Notes: generated by a model from the sequence alone, not told the origin. A DNA stretch of 64,000 bases from an uncultured bacterium (GCA_903857865.1 CAIOGO010000004.1:62001-126000); one strand, 5' to 3'. Counted from the first letter of the stretch, positions 54,176 through 63,476 are shown. Program-made: numbers and translations.

Positions 54176-55121
54176 ATGAAGGCCATCGTCTACGAGAAGT
54201 ATGGGTCTCCCGACGTTCTCGAACTGAGCGACATCGACAAGCCGGCCGTTACCGACGACGGCGTCCTGGTGCGCATTCGCGCGGCGTCGGCGAATCCGTA
54301 CGATTGGCACTTCATGCGGGGCAAGCCATACTTCACGCGGCTGATGTTCGGGCTCTTCAAGCCGAAGGCCCACGGCCTGGGCGCGGATCTGGCCGGCGAG
54401 GTCGAGGCGGTTGGGAAGGACGTGACGCGGTTCCGCCCAGGCGATGCGGTCTTCGGTGAAGGCGCCGGGTCGTTCGCCGAGTACACGTGCGTTCCGGAGC
54501 GCTGGCTGGCACCGAAGCCGGCGAATCTATCGTTTGAGCAGGCGGCGGCGGTGCCGATGGCGGGAGTCACCGCCCTGCAGGGTCTGCGCGACCGCGGGAA
54601 GATCAGGGCGGGGCAGAAGGTTCTGATCCTCGGCGCATCCGGAGGCGTGGGCACGTTTGCGGTGCAGATTGCCAAGTCGTTCGGCGCCGAGGTCACCGGG
54701 GTCTGCAGCACGCGGAACGTCGAGATGGTCCGCTCGATCGGTGCCGACCACGTCGTCGACTACACCCGCGAGGACTTCACGCGAAGCGACGCGCTATGAC
54801 CTGATGCTTGACACCGTGGGGAATCGATCGCTCCGCGAGTGCCGCCGAGTGCTCAGCCCTCAGGCGGTCTACGTCCATGTCGGAGGGCGAATGGCCCGCG
54901 TCCTGACGTTGCCGATCGTCTCGCCGTTCGTGAGCCAGAACCTGGTGCAACTCATCGCGAAGCGCAACAAGGACGATCTCGAGTTCCTCAAAGGGCTCAT
55001 CGAAGCCGGAAAGATAACGCCCGTCATCGACCGGACCTACCCGCTGAGTCAGGTTCCCGAGGCCATCCGGTATCTCGAAGAAGGCCACGCCCGCGGCAAG
55101 ATCGTCATCACGGTGAATTGA
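54176..55121 (+). pseudogene. zinc-type alcohol dehydrogenase/quinone reductase, frameshifted
   Basis: The first frame gives MKAIVYEKYGSPDVLELSDI, GADLAGEVEAVGKDVTRFRP, LILGASGGVGTFAVQIAKSF (NADPH-binding) and IGADHVVDYTREDF, and stops at 54799. The rest, YDLMLDTVGNRSLRECRRVL to IRYLEEGHARGKIVITVN, follows in the next frame to 55121. One extra base near 54785-54797 explains the break. Together they form a complete medium-chain dehydrogenase/reductase of about 315 residues without the zinc-binding insert. AGGAGG precedes the ATG. Either a recent pseudogene or a sequence error. Confidence 0.85.
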
Positions 55122-55160
55122 GAAGGCCGGCTCCAGTCCTCTCGCCTTGTCGGGAAGCTG

Positions 55161-55306
55161 CTGGCCGGACACACTCTCGGAGCGAGCTGGCCAGTGGCTA
55201 CTCGCGGCGGTGTAGCTGGCTCCTCGCTCTGCGAGGAGCTAGGGACGATGGCTACTCGGCTAGGCCGAGTAGCTGGGGACGAAGCGTGATGGGGGGCGGC
55301 TTCGTC
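55161..55306. repeat. hairpin cluster C: four inverted repeats
   Basis: Stems: 55161-55166 with 55189-55194 (6 bp); 55219-55227 with 55231-55239 (GCTCCTCGC, loop TCT); 55251-55260 with 55264-55273 (GCTACTCGGC, loop TAG); 55278-55285 with 55299-55306 (GACGAAGC). All perfect, all different; the units are joined by CTAGG- and AGCTGG-like sequences as in clusters A and B. It lies between two genes of the same direction. Confidence 0.8.
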
Positions 55307-55373
55307 TGTACCGTCGGGCGATTGGGGGGCTTCGTCAGATCCGGGCAGACGCCAGTCTTGGAGAAGGGGGAAG

Positions 55374-55700
55374 ATGATTCACGAACTGCGTATCTACGAG
55401 TGTGTACCAGGCCGACTACCCGCGCTGCACCAGCGTTTCGAGACGGTCACGCTGCGAATCTGGGAGCGGCTCGGCATTCGCCAAGCGGGGTTCTGGACGG
55501 CGGTGATTGGCGAGTCCAATCAGACGCTCTACTACCTGCTCGAGTGGGAGAGCCTGGCTGAACGAGAGACGAAATGGGCCGCCTTCGTGCAGGATCCCGA
55601 GTGGCTGAAAGCGCGGGCCGAAACGGAGAAAGACGGCCCAATCGTCGCTAAGGTCACGAACTACATCCTCGAGCCCACTCGCTACTCCAGCGTGCGCTGA
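55374..55700 (+). CDS. NIPSNAP-family protein
   Basis: A 108-residue dimeric alpha-beta barrel protein: IHELRIYECVPGRLPALHQR, GFWTAVIGESNQTLYYLLEW and ETKWAAFVQDPEWLKARAE are family-typical. Bacterial NIPSNAP proteins are of unknown function, with the fold of ABM monooxygenases. GAAGGGGGAAG precedes the ATG at 55374. Stand-alone gene. Confidence 0.88.
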   Translation: MIHELRIYECVPGRLPALHQRFETVTLRIWERLGIRQAGFWTAVIGESNQTLYYLLEWESLAERETKWAAFVQDPEWLKARAETEKDGPIVAKVTNYILEPTRYSSVR

Positions 55701-55911
55701 GCGCACTGCGTCTACCGCAGAGAGCGCAGAGCGTTGCGGAGAACGACTAGGGACACAAACCCTATTTCGGGTGGAACCGGTTCTACCGACGAGCGCGCCC
55801 TCCGCCAGTCCGTGTTCCACGAGAGGGAGCTTCGCGCGGGAACGGACCTGGCGACGCGAAGCCTGACCCAGTAGCGCGCGGCCGGGCGGCGCTACACGAA
55901 TCCTGCAGGAC

Positions 55912-55940
55912 TTGTCGGATCCGCACTGCACTGTTACGCT
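55912..55940 (+). promoter_or_regulatory. promoter of the acyltransferase gene
   Basis: TTGTCG (55912-55917), 17-bp spacer, TACGCT (55935-55940), 33 nt before the start. The 55701-55911 stretch before it holds no gene. Confidence 0.5.
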
Positions 55941-55973
55941 CGCGGCTAGCCCGGATCCTGAGGAGGCGCGGAG

Positions 55974-57050
55974 ATGGCAGAACGCGAGAGGCTCTACTAC
56001 CTCGACAACCTCAAGGTGGCGCTGACGGTTCTCCTCATCGCTCACCATGTAGGCCAGGCCTACGGGCCGACGGGTGGGACGTGGCCGATCCAGGAGACGG
56101 CGCGGGCGGCGCTGCTCGGGCCCTTCTTCACCGTCAACCGTTCGTTCTTCATGAGCCTCTTCTTCCTCATCTCCGGCTACTTCGTGGCGCGATCCTTCGA
56201 CGCGAAGCCCGGTTGGCCGTTCGTGAAGAGCCGGCTCCTCCGTCTCGGGGTCCCGCTTCTCGTCTTCTCGCTGCTCATGATCCCGCTCCAGATCTTCGTC
56301 TTTGGCGCTCCGGGCTCTGACGGTCCCGGGTCGGCGTGGCCGATCGACGTCGGGTATATGTGGTACGTCGAGCACTTGCTCATCTTCAGCCTGGCCTACG
56401 CGCTATGGCGCGTGATCCGCGGACGGCGTGGAGCTCCGATTCCGACCGAAGCCCATCCTCTGCGCGTCTGGTCGGTACTCGTGTTTGCGGTGCTGCTCGC
56501 GGCCGCTTCCGCCGCGATCCGAATCGCCTACCCGATCGACCGGTGGGTCTACCTCCTCGGCTTCTTCCGGGTCGCCTTCGCCGACGTGCCGCGCGATCTC
56601 TCGTTCTTCGTTCTCGGTATCGTCGCCTTCCGACGGAACTGGCTGAAGACCGTCACGGCGAAGGCGGGGCGGAACTGGCTCGTCGTCGGCGTGGCACTGG
56701 TCGCGTTCTGGTACGCCTACGCGCTCGGCCTATACAAGATCCTGCCGATCAGCGGGATCGGGTTCGACGTCGTCCGCGTCCTGTGGGAGGCGGTCTTGTG
56801 CTGTGCTCTCTGCATCGGCCTCATCGTCCTCTTCCGCGAGAGGATCAACGTCCACGGGCGTTTGGCGGTCGCGCTTGGCAAGAGCCAGTACGCGGCCTAC
56901 ATCTTCCACGTGCCTGTGATCCTGGCGTTCCAGTTCGCCATCCTGAACGTCAGCCTGCCGCCGCTCGCGAAGTTCGCGCTCGTCACCCTGGCCAGCATCC
57001 CGGCGACGTTCGTGATCGCGAACGCTGTCCGTAGGCCGCTTCATCTCTAG
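55974..57050 (+). CDS. acyltransferase-3 family membrane protein
   Basis: A 358-residue integral membrane protein with about ten segments. The N-terminus RLYYLDNLKVALTVLLIAHH contains the conserved histidine of acyltransferase-3 proteins, and FFMSLFFLISGYFVARSF and SYRPLRLGVPLLVF-like (SRLLRLGVPLLVF) are family motifs; AAYIFHVPVILAF marks the last part. These enzymes move acyl groups onto sugars, lipids or antibiotics across the membrane. The substrate is unknown. GGAGGCGCGGAG precedes the ATG. Confidence 0.85.
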   Translation: MAERERLYYLDNLKVALTVLLIAHHVGQAYGPTGGTWPIQETARAALLGPFFTVNRSFFMSLFFLISGYFVARSFDAKPGWPFVKSRLLRLGVPLLVFSLLMIPLQIFVFGAPGSDGPGSAWPIDVGYMWYVEHLLIFSLAYALWRVIRGRRGAPIPTEAHPLRVWSVLVFAVLLAAASAAIRIAYPIDRWVYLLGFFRVAFADVPRDLSFFVLGIVAFRRNWLKTVTAKAGRNWLVVGVALVAFWYAYALGLYKILPISGIGFDVVRVLWEAVLCCALCIGLIVLFRERINVHGRLAVALGKSQYAAYIFHVPVILAFQFAILNVSLPPLAKFALVTLASIPATFVIANAVRRPLHL

Positions 57051-57078
57051 GCGGCACCGGACGTTGCTGACGACAAGG

Positions 57079-57107
57079 TTCACAGAAACATCACATTGTT
57101 CTATTAT
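57079..57107 (+). promoter_or_regulatory. promoter of the MFS exporter gene
   Basis: TTCACA (57079-57084), 17-bp spacer, TATTAT (57102-57107). The leader to the start at 57206 is about 90 nt and could allow regulation. Confidence 0.55.
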
Positions 57108-57205
57108 CATGCGCACGGCGTCCGGAGGGAGGCCGGGCAACGAGACGCCGCGGAGACGGAACCCACATAGGTTCTGCTACTGGTGCCGTACGTCCAGGAG
57201 ACAAA

Positions 57206-58552
57206 ATGAAGCGCGAGCAGTTCAAAGGGATGGGTGTGTTCACGGCGATCTGGGCTGGCCAGCTCTTGTCGCTCCTCGGCACGGGGATGACGCAGTTCGC
57301 GATGACGATCTGGGCGTGGCAGAGGACGGGGCAGGCGACGGCGCTTGCGCTCGTCGGCGTCTGCGCTTTCGCGCCGGTCATCCTCGTGAGCCCGCTCGCG
57401 GGGGCGATCGTCGATCGGGCGAATCGGAAGCTCATGATGATCCTCTCCGATGCGGCGGCCGGGCTCGGAACCCTGACGATCCTCTTCCTTCACCTTTCCG
57501 GAAGCCTCGAGGTCTGGCACCTGTACATCGTCGTTGCGTTCATCGGGACGTTCGGCGCGTTCCAGTTCCCGGCCTACTCCTCGACGATCAGCGTGTTGGT
57601 CGATAAGTCGCAGTACGCGCGGGCGAGCGGCATGATGTCGCTCGCCGGCGCGATCTCGGGCGTGTTCGCGCCGGTTGCGGCCGGCATCTTGCTCGCACCC
57701 ATCGGAATTGGCGGAATCCTTGGCGTCGACCTCGCGACGATGACGGCGGCGATCGTCATCCTCCTCTTGGCACGGATACCGCAGCCGACGGCGTCGGCCG
57801 AGGGTGCAAAGGGGCGCGGCTCTCTCTTCCGCGAGGCGGCCTACGGGTTCCGCTACATCCTCGCGCGGCGCGGCCTTCTGGGCCTGTTGGGGATGTTCTT
57901 CTTGTTCAACGTGACGACGACCTTCGGATTCACGGTGCTCGCGCCGATGATTCTCGCCCGCACCGGGAACAACAGCCTCATCCTGGGCAGCGTCCAGTCG
58001 GCGGCCGGCATCGGCGGTGTGGTTGGCGGCGTGCTTCTCAGCCTGTGGGGCGGCCCGAAGCCTCGCGTGCACGGGGTCCTGATCGGCTGCGCGCTCGGCG
58101 GGGTGATCGGGCTCGCCGGCGTAGGCATCGGGCGGTCGCTGCCAGCATGGGCCACAGCGATGTTCGTGATGGCGATGATCTTCCCTACCGTGAACGCCTC
58201 GAGTCAGACGATCTGGCAGTCGAAGGTTCCGCCGGATCTGCAGGGTCGCGTCTTCTCCGTCCGCCTGATGATGGCCCAGTTCGGGTCACCGCTGGCGATG
58301 CTCCTCGCCGGACCGCTTGCGGATCGTGTGTTCGAGCCGGGGATGCGATCTGGGGGTGCGCTTGCCCGCGTCTTTGCGCCGCTTGTCGGCACAGGTCCGG
58401 GCGCGGGAATGGCGCTCATGCTTGTGTTTGGCGGAGTCTTGGCGATGGTTGCCGCGCTGGTGGGCTACGCGTATCGTCCGCTACGCACGGTCGAGGCGAC
58501 GCTTCCTGACCACGACGCGGAGGTCGCGGGCGCTGCTCCAGACGGCACTTGA
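57206..58552 (+). CDS. major facilitator superfamily exporter
   Basis: A 448-residue, twelve-segment transporter of the MFS_3/macrolide-exporter type: FTAIWAGQLLSLLGTGMTQF at the first segment, SPLAGAIVDRANRKLMMILS with the typical loop motif between segments 2 and 3, and SKVPPDLQGRVFSVR in the second half. It would export drugs or natural products with protons. CAGGAGAC precedes the ATG at 57206. Specificity unknown. Confidence 0.88.
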   Translation: MKREQFKGMGVFTAIWAGQLLSLLGTGMTQFAMTIWAWQRTGQATALALVGVCAFAPVILVSPLAGAIVDRANRKLMMILSDAAAGLGTLTILFLHLSGSLEVWHLYIVVAFIGTFGAFQFPAYSSTISVLVDKSQYARASGMMSLAGAISGVFAPVAAGILLAPIGIGGILGVDLATMTAAIVILLLARIPQPTASAEGAKGRGSLFREAAYGFRYILARRGLLGLLGMFFLFNVTTTFGFTVLAPMILARTGNNSLILGSVQSAAGIGGVVGGVLLSLWGGPKPRVHGVLIGCALGGVIGLAGVGIGRSLPAWATAMFVMAMIFPTVNASSQTIWQSKVPPDLQGRVFSVRLMMAQFGSPLAMLLAGPLADRVFEPGMRSGGALARVFAPLVGTGPGAGMALMLVFGGVLAMVAALVGYAYRPLRTVEATLPDHDAEVAGAAPDGT

Positions 58553-58630
58553 GGCTTTTCGCGGGCCGCAGCCTGAGGGAGAACACGCCACACGATCGGA
58601 ACGGGTGAGCACAGAATGGCTCCGTGGGCT

Positions 58631-59119
58631 TTACTTCGCGGGGAACTTCTCGCGTAGCGCCTTCTCGACCGACTTCGGCACGAAGTTCGCGACGGCGCCG
58701 CCGTAGCGGGCCACTTCCTTGACCATCGAGGAGGCGAGAAAGCTGTAGTTGCCGGCCGTCATGAAAAAGACGCTCTCGAATTCCGGGGCGAGGTCGCGGT
58801 TGGCGAGCGCCATCTGGAATTCGTACTCAAAGTCGGAGTTGGCACGCAGGCCGCGCACGATGGCATCGGCGCCGTGGATGCGCGCGCACTCGACGAGGAG
58901 GCCGTCATAGCTCGTGACCTCGATTCCGCTCACGCCCTCCTCGCGCAGCGCCTGCTTCGTCAACTTGACTCTCTCCTCCAGGGTGAAGAGCGGGTTCTTG
59001 TGCGGATTCGCGACGACGGCGATGACGAGCTTCGAGAACAGCTTGCACGCGCGGCGGGCAATGTCGATGTGTCCGTGAGTGATCGGGTCGAAGCTTCCCG
59101 GGTAGATCGCGACGGCCAT
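58631..59119 (-). CDS. coaD: phosphopantetheine adenylyltransferase
   Basis: A 162-residue enzyme of coenzyme A synthesis, joining 4'-phosphopantetheine and ATP to dephospho-CoA. YPGSFDPITHGHIDIARR is the nucleotidyltransferase (T/H)xGH signature, NPHKNPLFTLEER the next motif, RGLRANSDFEYEFQMALANR the pantetheine-binding helix and YSFLASSMVKEVARYGG the ISSTxVR-like end. The ATG at 59119 is 9 nt after a promoter -10 box and lacks a Shine-Dalgarno site, so it may be leaderless. Confidence 0.94.
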   Translation of the reverse strand: MAVAIYPGSFDPITHGHIDIARRACKLFSKLVIAVVANPHKNPLFTLEERVKLTKQALREEGVSGIEVTSYDGLLVECARIHGADAIVRGLRANSDFEYEFQMALANRDLAPEFESVFFMTAGNYSFLASSMVKEVARYGGAVANFVPKSVEKALREKFPAK

Positions 59120-59128
59120 GGTGTCAGA

Positions 59129-59157
59129 ATCGTATCCCACTCCGCCCGTGGGGACAA
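59129..59157 (-). promoter_or_regulatory. sigma-70 promoter of coaD
   Basis: On the minus strand, TTGTCC (59152-59157), 17-bp spacer, TACGAT (59129-59134). It lies between the M16 peptidase stop and coaD. Confidence 0.6.
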
Positions 59158-59161
59158 AGCT

Positions 59162-60421
59162 CTACTCTTGCGCGGGCCCCACGGTGACGAGGTTGACGCC
59201 CTCCGGCTGGTCGTAGCGCTGCACGGCGGCGTGCACGGCCTCCGCATCCACGGCGGCGAGCTTCTCCAGAATCTCATCAGGCGACAGAATCTTCCGGTCG
59301 CTCAGCGACGCGTTGCCAAGGCGCATGGCGCGGTGCGCGTTCGACTCGAGGCCGAGGATGAAGGACCCGCGCAGCCGGGACTTGGCGAGCGCGATCTCCT
59401 CGGAGGGAATGGGCTCGGTGCGCAGGCGTTCGAGCTCGTCGATGAGAAGGGCGACGACGGTGTCGGCGGTGCCGGGGGCCACGGCGGCGTACGAGAGCCA
59501 GAATCCGGCGTCGCTGAACCGGTTGACGGCACTCTGTACGACGTAGGCCAGGCCGCGTTCTTCGCGGATGGCCGTGAACAGGCGCGAGCTCGTCCCGTCG
59601 CCGAGGACGGAGTTCGCCACCTCGAGCGGATAGCGGTCCGGGTCGGTCGCGAGAGGTCCGGGCAGCCCGAGGTAGATGTGCGTCTGGCCGGTCGGTTGGA
59701 TGTGATGGGCTCGCAACGTCTGGAAAGCCGGCGGTGTGCGGTGGACGCCCCTTTGTGCGCTCTGTGGCGGTATCTTCGGGGCGCGGCGCTCGATGTCGGC
59801 GACAAACGCCTCGGTATCGATGGCACCCGCCGCGGCGATGACGATGTTCGACGGGCGGTAGAAGACGTCGTGGAACCCGACGACATCGTCTCGGGTCGCG
59901 GCCTCCATGGAGATGCGGGTGCCGAGCACGGCGCGCGACAGCGGATGGTTGTCGGCCCACAGGCCCTCGACAAACTGGTCGAAGGCCCTCTGTTCGGGGT
60001 CGTCGTCGTAGCCGCGGATTTCCTCGAGAACTACGTTGCGCTCGAGCTCGATCTTATCCGGCGCAAACGCCGGGTTGAACACGAGGTCGAGCAGGAGATC
60101 CGTCGCTTTGGCGATTCCATCGGCGGGCACGTCCGCGTAGTAGAATGTGGACTCCTTGCCGGTGGCCGCGTCGAGAAAGCCCCCGACCGAGTCAATCTCC
60201 TGGGAGACTCGCAGGGCGCTCCGCGTGGTCGTCCCTTTGAACAGTAGGTGCTCGAGAAAGTGAGCCAGCCCTGGCGCGTGGCCCGGATCATCTCGCGATC
60301 CTACGTTGATCCACACGCCGACGCTCACGGAACGGGACTGCGGAACCTCCTCGACGAGGATCCGCAGTCCGTTCTCCAGCTTGAAGCTTCGCGTCCCGTC
60401 GTAGAGCGTTGTGCCTACCAA
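59162..60421 (-). CDS. M16-family zinc peptidase
   Basis: A 419-residue pitrilysin-type peptidase (YmxG/PqqL-like). The inverted zinc motif HFLEHLLFKGT lies near residues 52-62, with the remaining glutamate ligand in the downstream helix after VVLEEIRGYDDDPEQRAFDQ. The C-terminal half carries LGDGTSSRLFTAIREERGLA. The order rpsO - pnp - M16 peptidase is conserved in many bacteria. The TTG start overlaps the pnp stop by 7 nt, with CGAGGACC upstream. Confidence 0.9.
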   Translation of the reverse strand: MVGTTLYDGTRSFKLENGLRILVEEVPQSRSVSVGVWINVGSRDDPGHAPGLAHFLEHLLFKGTTTRSALRVSQEIDSVGGFLDAATGKESTFYYADVPADGIAKATDLLLDLVFNPAFAPDKIELERNVVLEEIRGYDDDPEQRAFDQFVEGLWADNHPLSRAVLGTRISMEAATRDDVVGFHDVFYRPSNIVIAAAGAIDTEAFVADIERRAPKIPPQSAQRGVHRTPPAFQTLRAHHIQPTGQTHIYLGLPGPLATDPDRYPLEVANSVLGDGTSSRLFTAIREERGLAYVVQSAVNRFSDAGFWLSYAAVAPGTADTVVALLIDELERLRTEPIPSEEIALAKSRLRGSFILGLESNAHRAMRLGNASLSDRKILSPDEILEKLAAVDAEAVHAAVQRYDQPEGVNLVTVGPAQE

Positions 60422-63138
60422 CGGTCCTCGGCTCCGAGCGACGACTCCTCTTCGGTCTGAAGCGGCTCGGTCTCGACGGCCGGGGGAGGCGCATCCTCCT
60501 TTGGCGCATGCGGTCGCCGCCGCCGCTCGGGTTCGCGCTGGGCCTCCGGCTCGCGGCGCCGTTGCGAGTCGCGCGGAGCCTCCGCGTCGCGACGTGTGGC
60601 TTCGGGATCGCGTCGTGGCTGCCGCTCTGGCTCAGGAGCCTGCTCGGGCTCCGCCGCACGCTCTTGCTCGGGCTCGCGTACCTTCGAGCCTTCGGGCTCG
60701 ATGCGGCGCAGCTTGTAGCGGCCGCGGTCGTCGATGTTCAGCACTTCGACCTTGACGCGGTCCCCCGTGCGGACGATGTCGGTCACGCGGCGCACGTACT
60801 CTTCGGACAGGGCCGAGATGTGGATCAGGCCCGTCACGTCCGGCGCGAGCTCGACGAACGCTCCGTAGTCCGTCGTGTTCGTGACGGTGCCGTCGATGAT
60901 GGCGCCTTGTTCGATCTGCACCGGCGGTGGGCCGTCCGGCTTCCGCGTAGCGCCGCTGCCTCCGCGGCGCGGGCCTTCGCGGTCTCCTCGCTCGCCACGG
61001 CCGCCGCGGGCTCTCGGCTCACGAGGCGTCGCCTCGGCTCCGTCCTCAATGCGGCGTAGGTCGGGACGCCCCATCTTGTCCTCGCCGATGACCTCGATCG
61101 TCATCTCGTCACCGACAGACACGATGTCGCGAACATTCTCGACGTATCCTGAAGACAGGTTCGAGACGTGAACCAAGCCTTCGCCGCCGCCGCGCAGCTC
61201 CACGAAGGCACCGAAGTCCACGATCCGCGTTACGTGCGTCTTGAGGATCGTGCCTACCTCCAGCTCGGAGGTGAGGTCCTCAATGCGCTGCTTGGCCGCC
61301 GTCGCCGATTCGCCGTCGACGGACGCGATTCTGACTGTGCCGTCGTCGGCGATGTCGATCTCGGCGCCGGTGTCCTCGATAATCTGGCGGATCGTCTTGC
61401 CTCCGGGTCCGATGACGAGGCCGATCTTGTCGACGGGGATTGTGATCGTGATCAGTTTCGGCGCGTATGGCGAGAGTTCGGCGCGTGGACCGGCGATCGT
61501 GCGCTCCATCTCATCAAGAACGGCCGAGCGCGCCCGCTTCGCTTGGTTGAGGGCTTGGCTCAGGGTGGCGCTGTCGATGCCGCCGACCTTCACGTCGAGT
61601 TGGAAGCCCGTGACGCCGTCGCGCGTGCCGACGACTTTGAAGTCCATGTCCCCGAAGTGGTCTTCGGTGCCGAGGATGTCGGTCAGGATGACACGGCGAT
61701 TCGTGAGCGAGTCCTCGATCATGCCCATCGCCACGCCGGCGACGGCCTTACGAATCGGGACTCCCGCATCCATCATGGCGAGCGAGGCGCTGCACACGGT
61801 CGCCATGGAGGAGGAGCCATTCGACTCGAGGATCTCCGACACCACGCGGACGACGTAGGGGAAGTCCGCCTCGCTCGGGATGACGGCCTGGAGAGAGTTC
61901 TCAGCCAGATAGCCGTGTCCGATGGAGCGACGGCTGGGGGACCCCATGCGGCCCACCTCGCCGACGGAGAACGGCGGGAAGTTGTAGTGCAGCATGAAGC
62001 GCTTCCGTCCGTCAAGCATCATCTGGTCGATGATCTGCTCGTCGGTGCGCGTGGCCCCGAGGGTCACGATCCCCAGGCTCTGGGTCTCCCCGCGGGTGAA
62101 CAGCGCCGAGCCGTGCGTGCGTGGCAGGACCCCGACGCGGCACGAGATGGGTCGGATGTCCTCCGGTCCCCGGCCATCCAAGCGCAGACCGCGGTCGAGG
62201 ATTTGGTGGCGCATGTACTCCTTGAGAAGTTTGTCCACGGCGGCGCCAAGTGCTGCGGCGCTTGCAGGGAGCACAAGCCCGTTCGGATCGCGCAACGCCA
62301 GCTTCTCCACGGCCCGCTCGCGCAGGATGTCGACGAAGTCGGCTCGCGCCTGCTTGCTTCCCAAGGTGTGAAGGTTCGAGAATTCGTTCCACACGAGATC
62401 GCGCACCTGGGCGGAGTTCACTCCACTCAGAGCGGGCGTGGGGGCAAGCACAACCGTCTTCACCGGCGCGACGCGCTCGGCGAACCGCTTCTGGAGTTCG
62501 ATGAGCTGCCGGATCGCGGTGTGCGCGAGTTCGATCGCCTCGACGACCTCGGCCTCGGACAACTCGTCCATCATGCCTTCGACCATCGTGACGGTCTTCT
62601 CCGTGCCGGCAACAGAGATATCCACTCCGCCTGTCGCCAGCGCATCGCCGTCGGGGTTGACGACCAGATGGTCATCCTTTCGCCCGATCTTCACGGCCGC
62701 AATCGGCCCCTGGAACGGGGCACTCGAGATCATGAGAGCCGCGGAGGCGCCGAGGATCGCGAGGACGCTTGGCGAGCAATCCGGCTCGGCGGAGAGAACG
62801 GTTGCGATGATCTGGACTTCCTCGTTGTACCCATCGGGGAAGAGCGGCCGGATAGGACGGTCGATCATGCGGCCGCTCAGCACGGCGGCGTCACTCGGCC
62901 TGCCTTCTCGTTTGAAGAAGCCGCCCGGGATCTTCCCGGCGGCGTAGAAACGCTCCTCGTAGTCGACACGCAGGGGGAAGTAGTCCTTCTCCTCCTTGGC
63001 TTTGGCCGTCACGACGGTCACGAGGACATGCGTGTCCCCGTACGTCGCCAGCACGGCGCCGTCCGCCTGCCGTGCGATTTGGCCTGTTTCGAGAGCGAGC
63101 TCCTTCCCGTTGAATAGAATGCTTTCGCGAATGTACAT
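60415..63138 (-). CDS. pnp: polynucleotide phosphorylase with two S1 domains
   Basis: A 907-residue phosphorolytic 3'-5' exoribonuclease. Two RNase PH domains occupy about 1-220 and 320-530 (GSALFTRGETQSLGIVTLG, IGHGYLAENSLQAVIPSE). The KH domain with IGPGGKTIRQIIEDTG is near 575. S1 domain one is at about 625-698 (GTILKTHVTRIVDFGAFVEL). Unusually, a second S1 domain follows at about 744-812 (IIDGTVTNTTDYGAFVELAP), separated by an RG-rich linker, and the last 95 residues are a charged Arg/Glu/Pro tail. Typical enzymes have about 700 residues and one S1. It lies 7 nt after rpsO. Confidence 0.95.
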   Translation of the reverse strand: MYIRESILFNGKELALETGQIARQADGAVLATYGDTHVLVTVVTAKAKEEKDYFPLRVDYEERFYAAGKIPGGFFKREGRPSDAAVLSGRMIDRPIRPLFPDGYNEEVQIIATVLSAEPDCSPSVLAILGASAALMISSAPFQGPIAAVKIGRKDDHLVVNPDGDALATGGVDISVAGTEKTVTMVEGMMDELSEAEVVEAIELAHTAIRQLIELQKRFAERVAPVKTVVLAPTPALSGVNSAQVRDLVWNEFSNLHTLGSKQARADFVDILRERAVEKLALRDPNGLVLPASAAALGAAVDKLLKEYMRHQILDRGLRLDGRGPEDIRPISCRVGVLPRTHGSALFTRGETQSLGIVTLGATRTDEQIIDQMMLDGRKRFMLHYNFPPFSVGEVGRMGSPSRRSIGHGYLAENSLQAVIPSEADFPYVVRVVSEILESNGSSSMATVCSASLAMMDAGVPIRKAVAGVAMGMIEDSLTNRRVILTDILGTEDHFGDMDFKVVGTRDGVTGFQLDVKVGGIDSATLSQALNQAKRARSAVLDEMERTIAGPRAELSPYAPKLITITIPVDKIGLVIGPGGKTIRQIIEDTGAEIDIADDGTVRIASVDGESATAAKQRIEDLTSELEVGTILKTHVTRIVDFGAFVELRGGGEGLVHVSNLSSGYVENVRDIVSVGDEMTIEVIGEDKMGRPDLRRIEDGAEATPREPRARGGRGERGDREGPRRGGSGATRKPDGPPPVQIEQGAIIDGTVTNTTDYGAFVELAPDVTGLIHISALSEEYVRRVTDIVRTGDRVKVEVLNIDDRGRYKLRRIEPEGSKVREPEQERAAEPEQAPEPERQPRRDPEATRRDAEAPRDSQRRREPEAQREPERRRRPHAPKEDAPPPAVETEPLQTEEESSLGAEDRW

Positions 63139-63145
63139 GTAGTGC

Positions 63146-63418
63146 TCAGACTCCTCTGATCTCGAGACGCTCAAGGAGCGTCTTGTACGCTGACAAGTCA
63201 CAGCGCTTGATGTACTTCAGAAGGCGCCGGCGCTGGCCGACGATTCGTCGCAGTCCGCGTTGCGAACTGAAATCCTTCTTGTGTTGGTTGAGATGCGCGG
63301 TCAGCTCTTGGACGCGCTCCGTGAGGAGCGCGACTTGCACGGCCGCAGATCCAGTGTCCTTGTCTCCTTGACCGAATTCGCGAACGATCTCCGCCTTCTT
63401 CTCCACTGCCAAACCCAT
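63146..63418 (-). CDS. rpsO: 30S ribosomal protein S15
   Basis: A 90-residue protein that binds the central domain of 16S rRNA. KKAEIVREFGQGDKDTGSAA, QVALLTERVQELTAHLNQHK, KDFSSQRGLRRIVGQRRRLL are diagnostic. GGAGGAGGCAGG precedes the ATG. rpsO-pnp is a classical pair, and in E. coli pnp and rpsO are both subject to post-transcriptional autoregulation. A ten-G tract lies just upstream. Confidence 0.97.
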   Translation of the reverse strand: MGLAVEKKAEIVREFGQGDKDTGSAAVQVALLTERVQELTAHLNQHKKDFSSQRGLRRIVGQRRRLLKYIKRCDLSAYKTLLERLEIRGV

Positions 63419-63440
63419 TCCTGCCTCCTCCCACGTCCGA

Positions 63441-63450
63441 GGGGGGGGGG
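63441..63450. repeat. G10 homopolymer tract upstream of rpsO
   Basis: Ten consecutive G (C on the rpsO strand), 23 nt before the rpsO start. It is followed by an imperfect GC-rich inverted repeat (CCGCC with GGCGG, 63458-63473). It could alter expression by slippage or just be hard to sequence. Confidence 0.6.
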
Positions 63451-63476
63451 ATGTTCCGCCCTCCCAGGCGGGGTAG

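Noticed and set aside
58874-60247. 457-codon frame opposite coaD and the M16 peptidase
   Set aside because: It spans two real genes and their promoter on the other strand and has no protein-like features.
61168-63117. 649-codon frame opposite pnp
   Set aside because: Antisense shadow; pnp is complete and unambiguous on the other strand.
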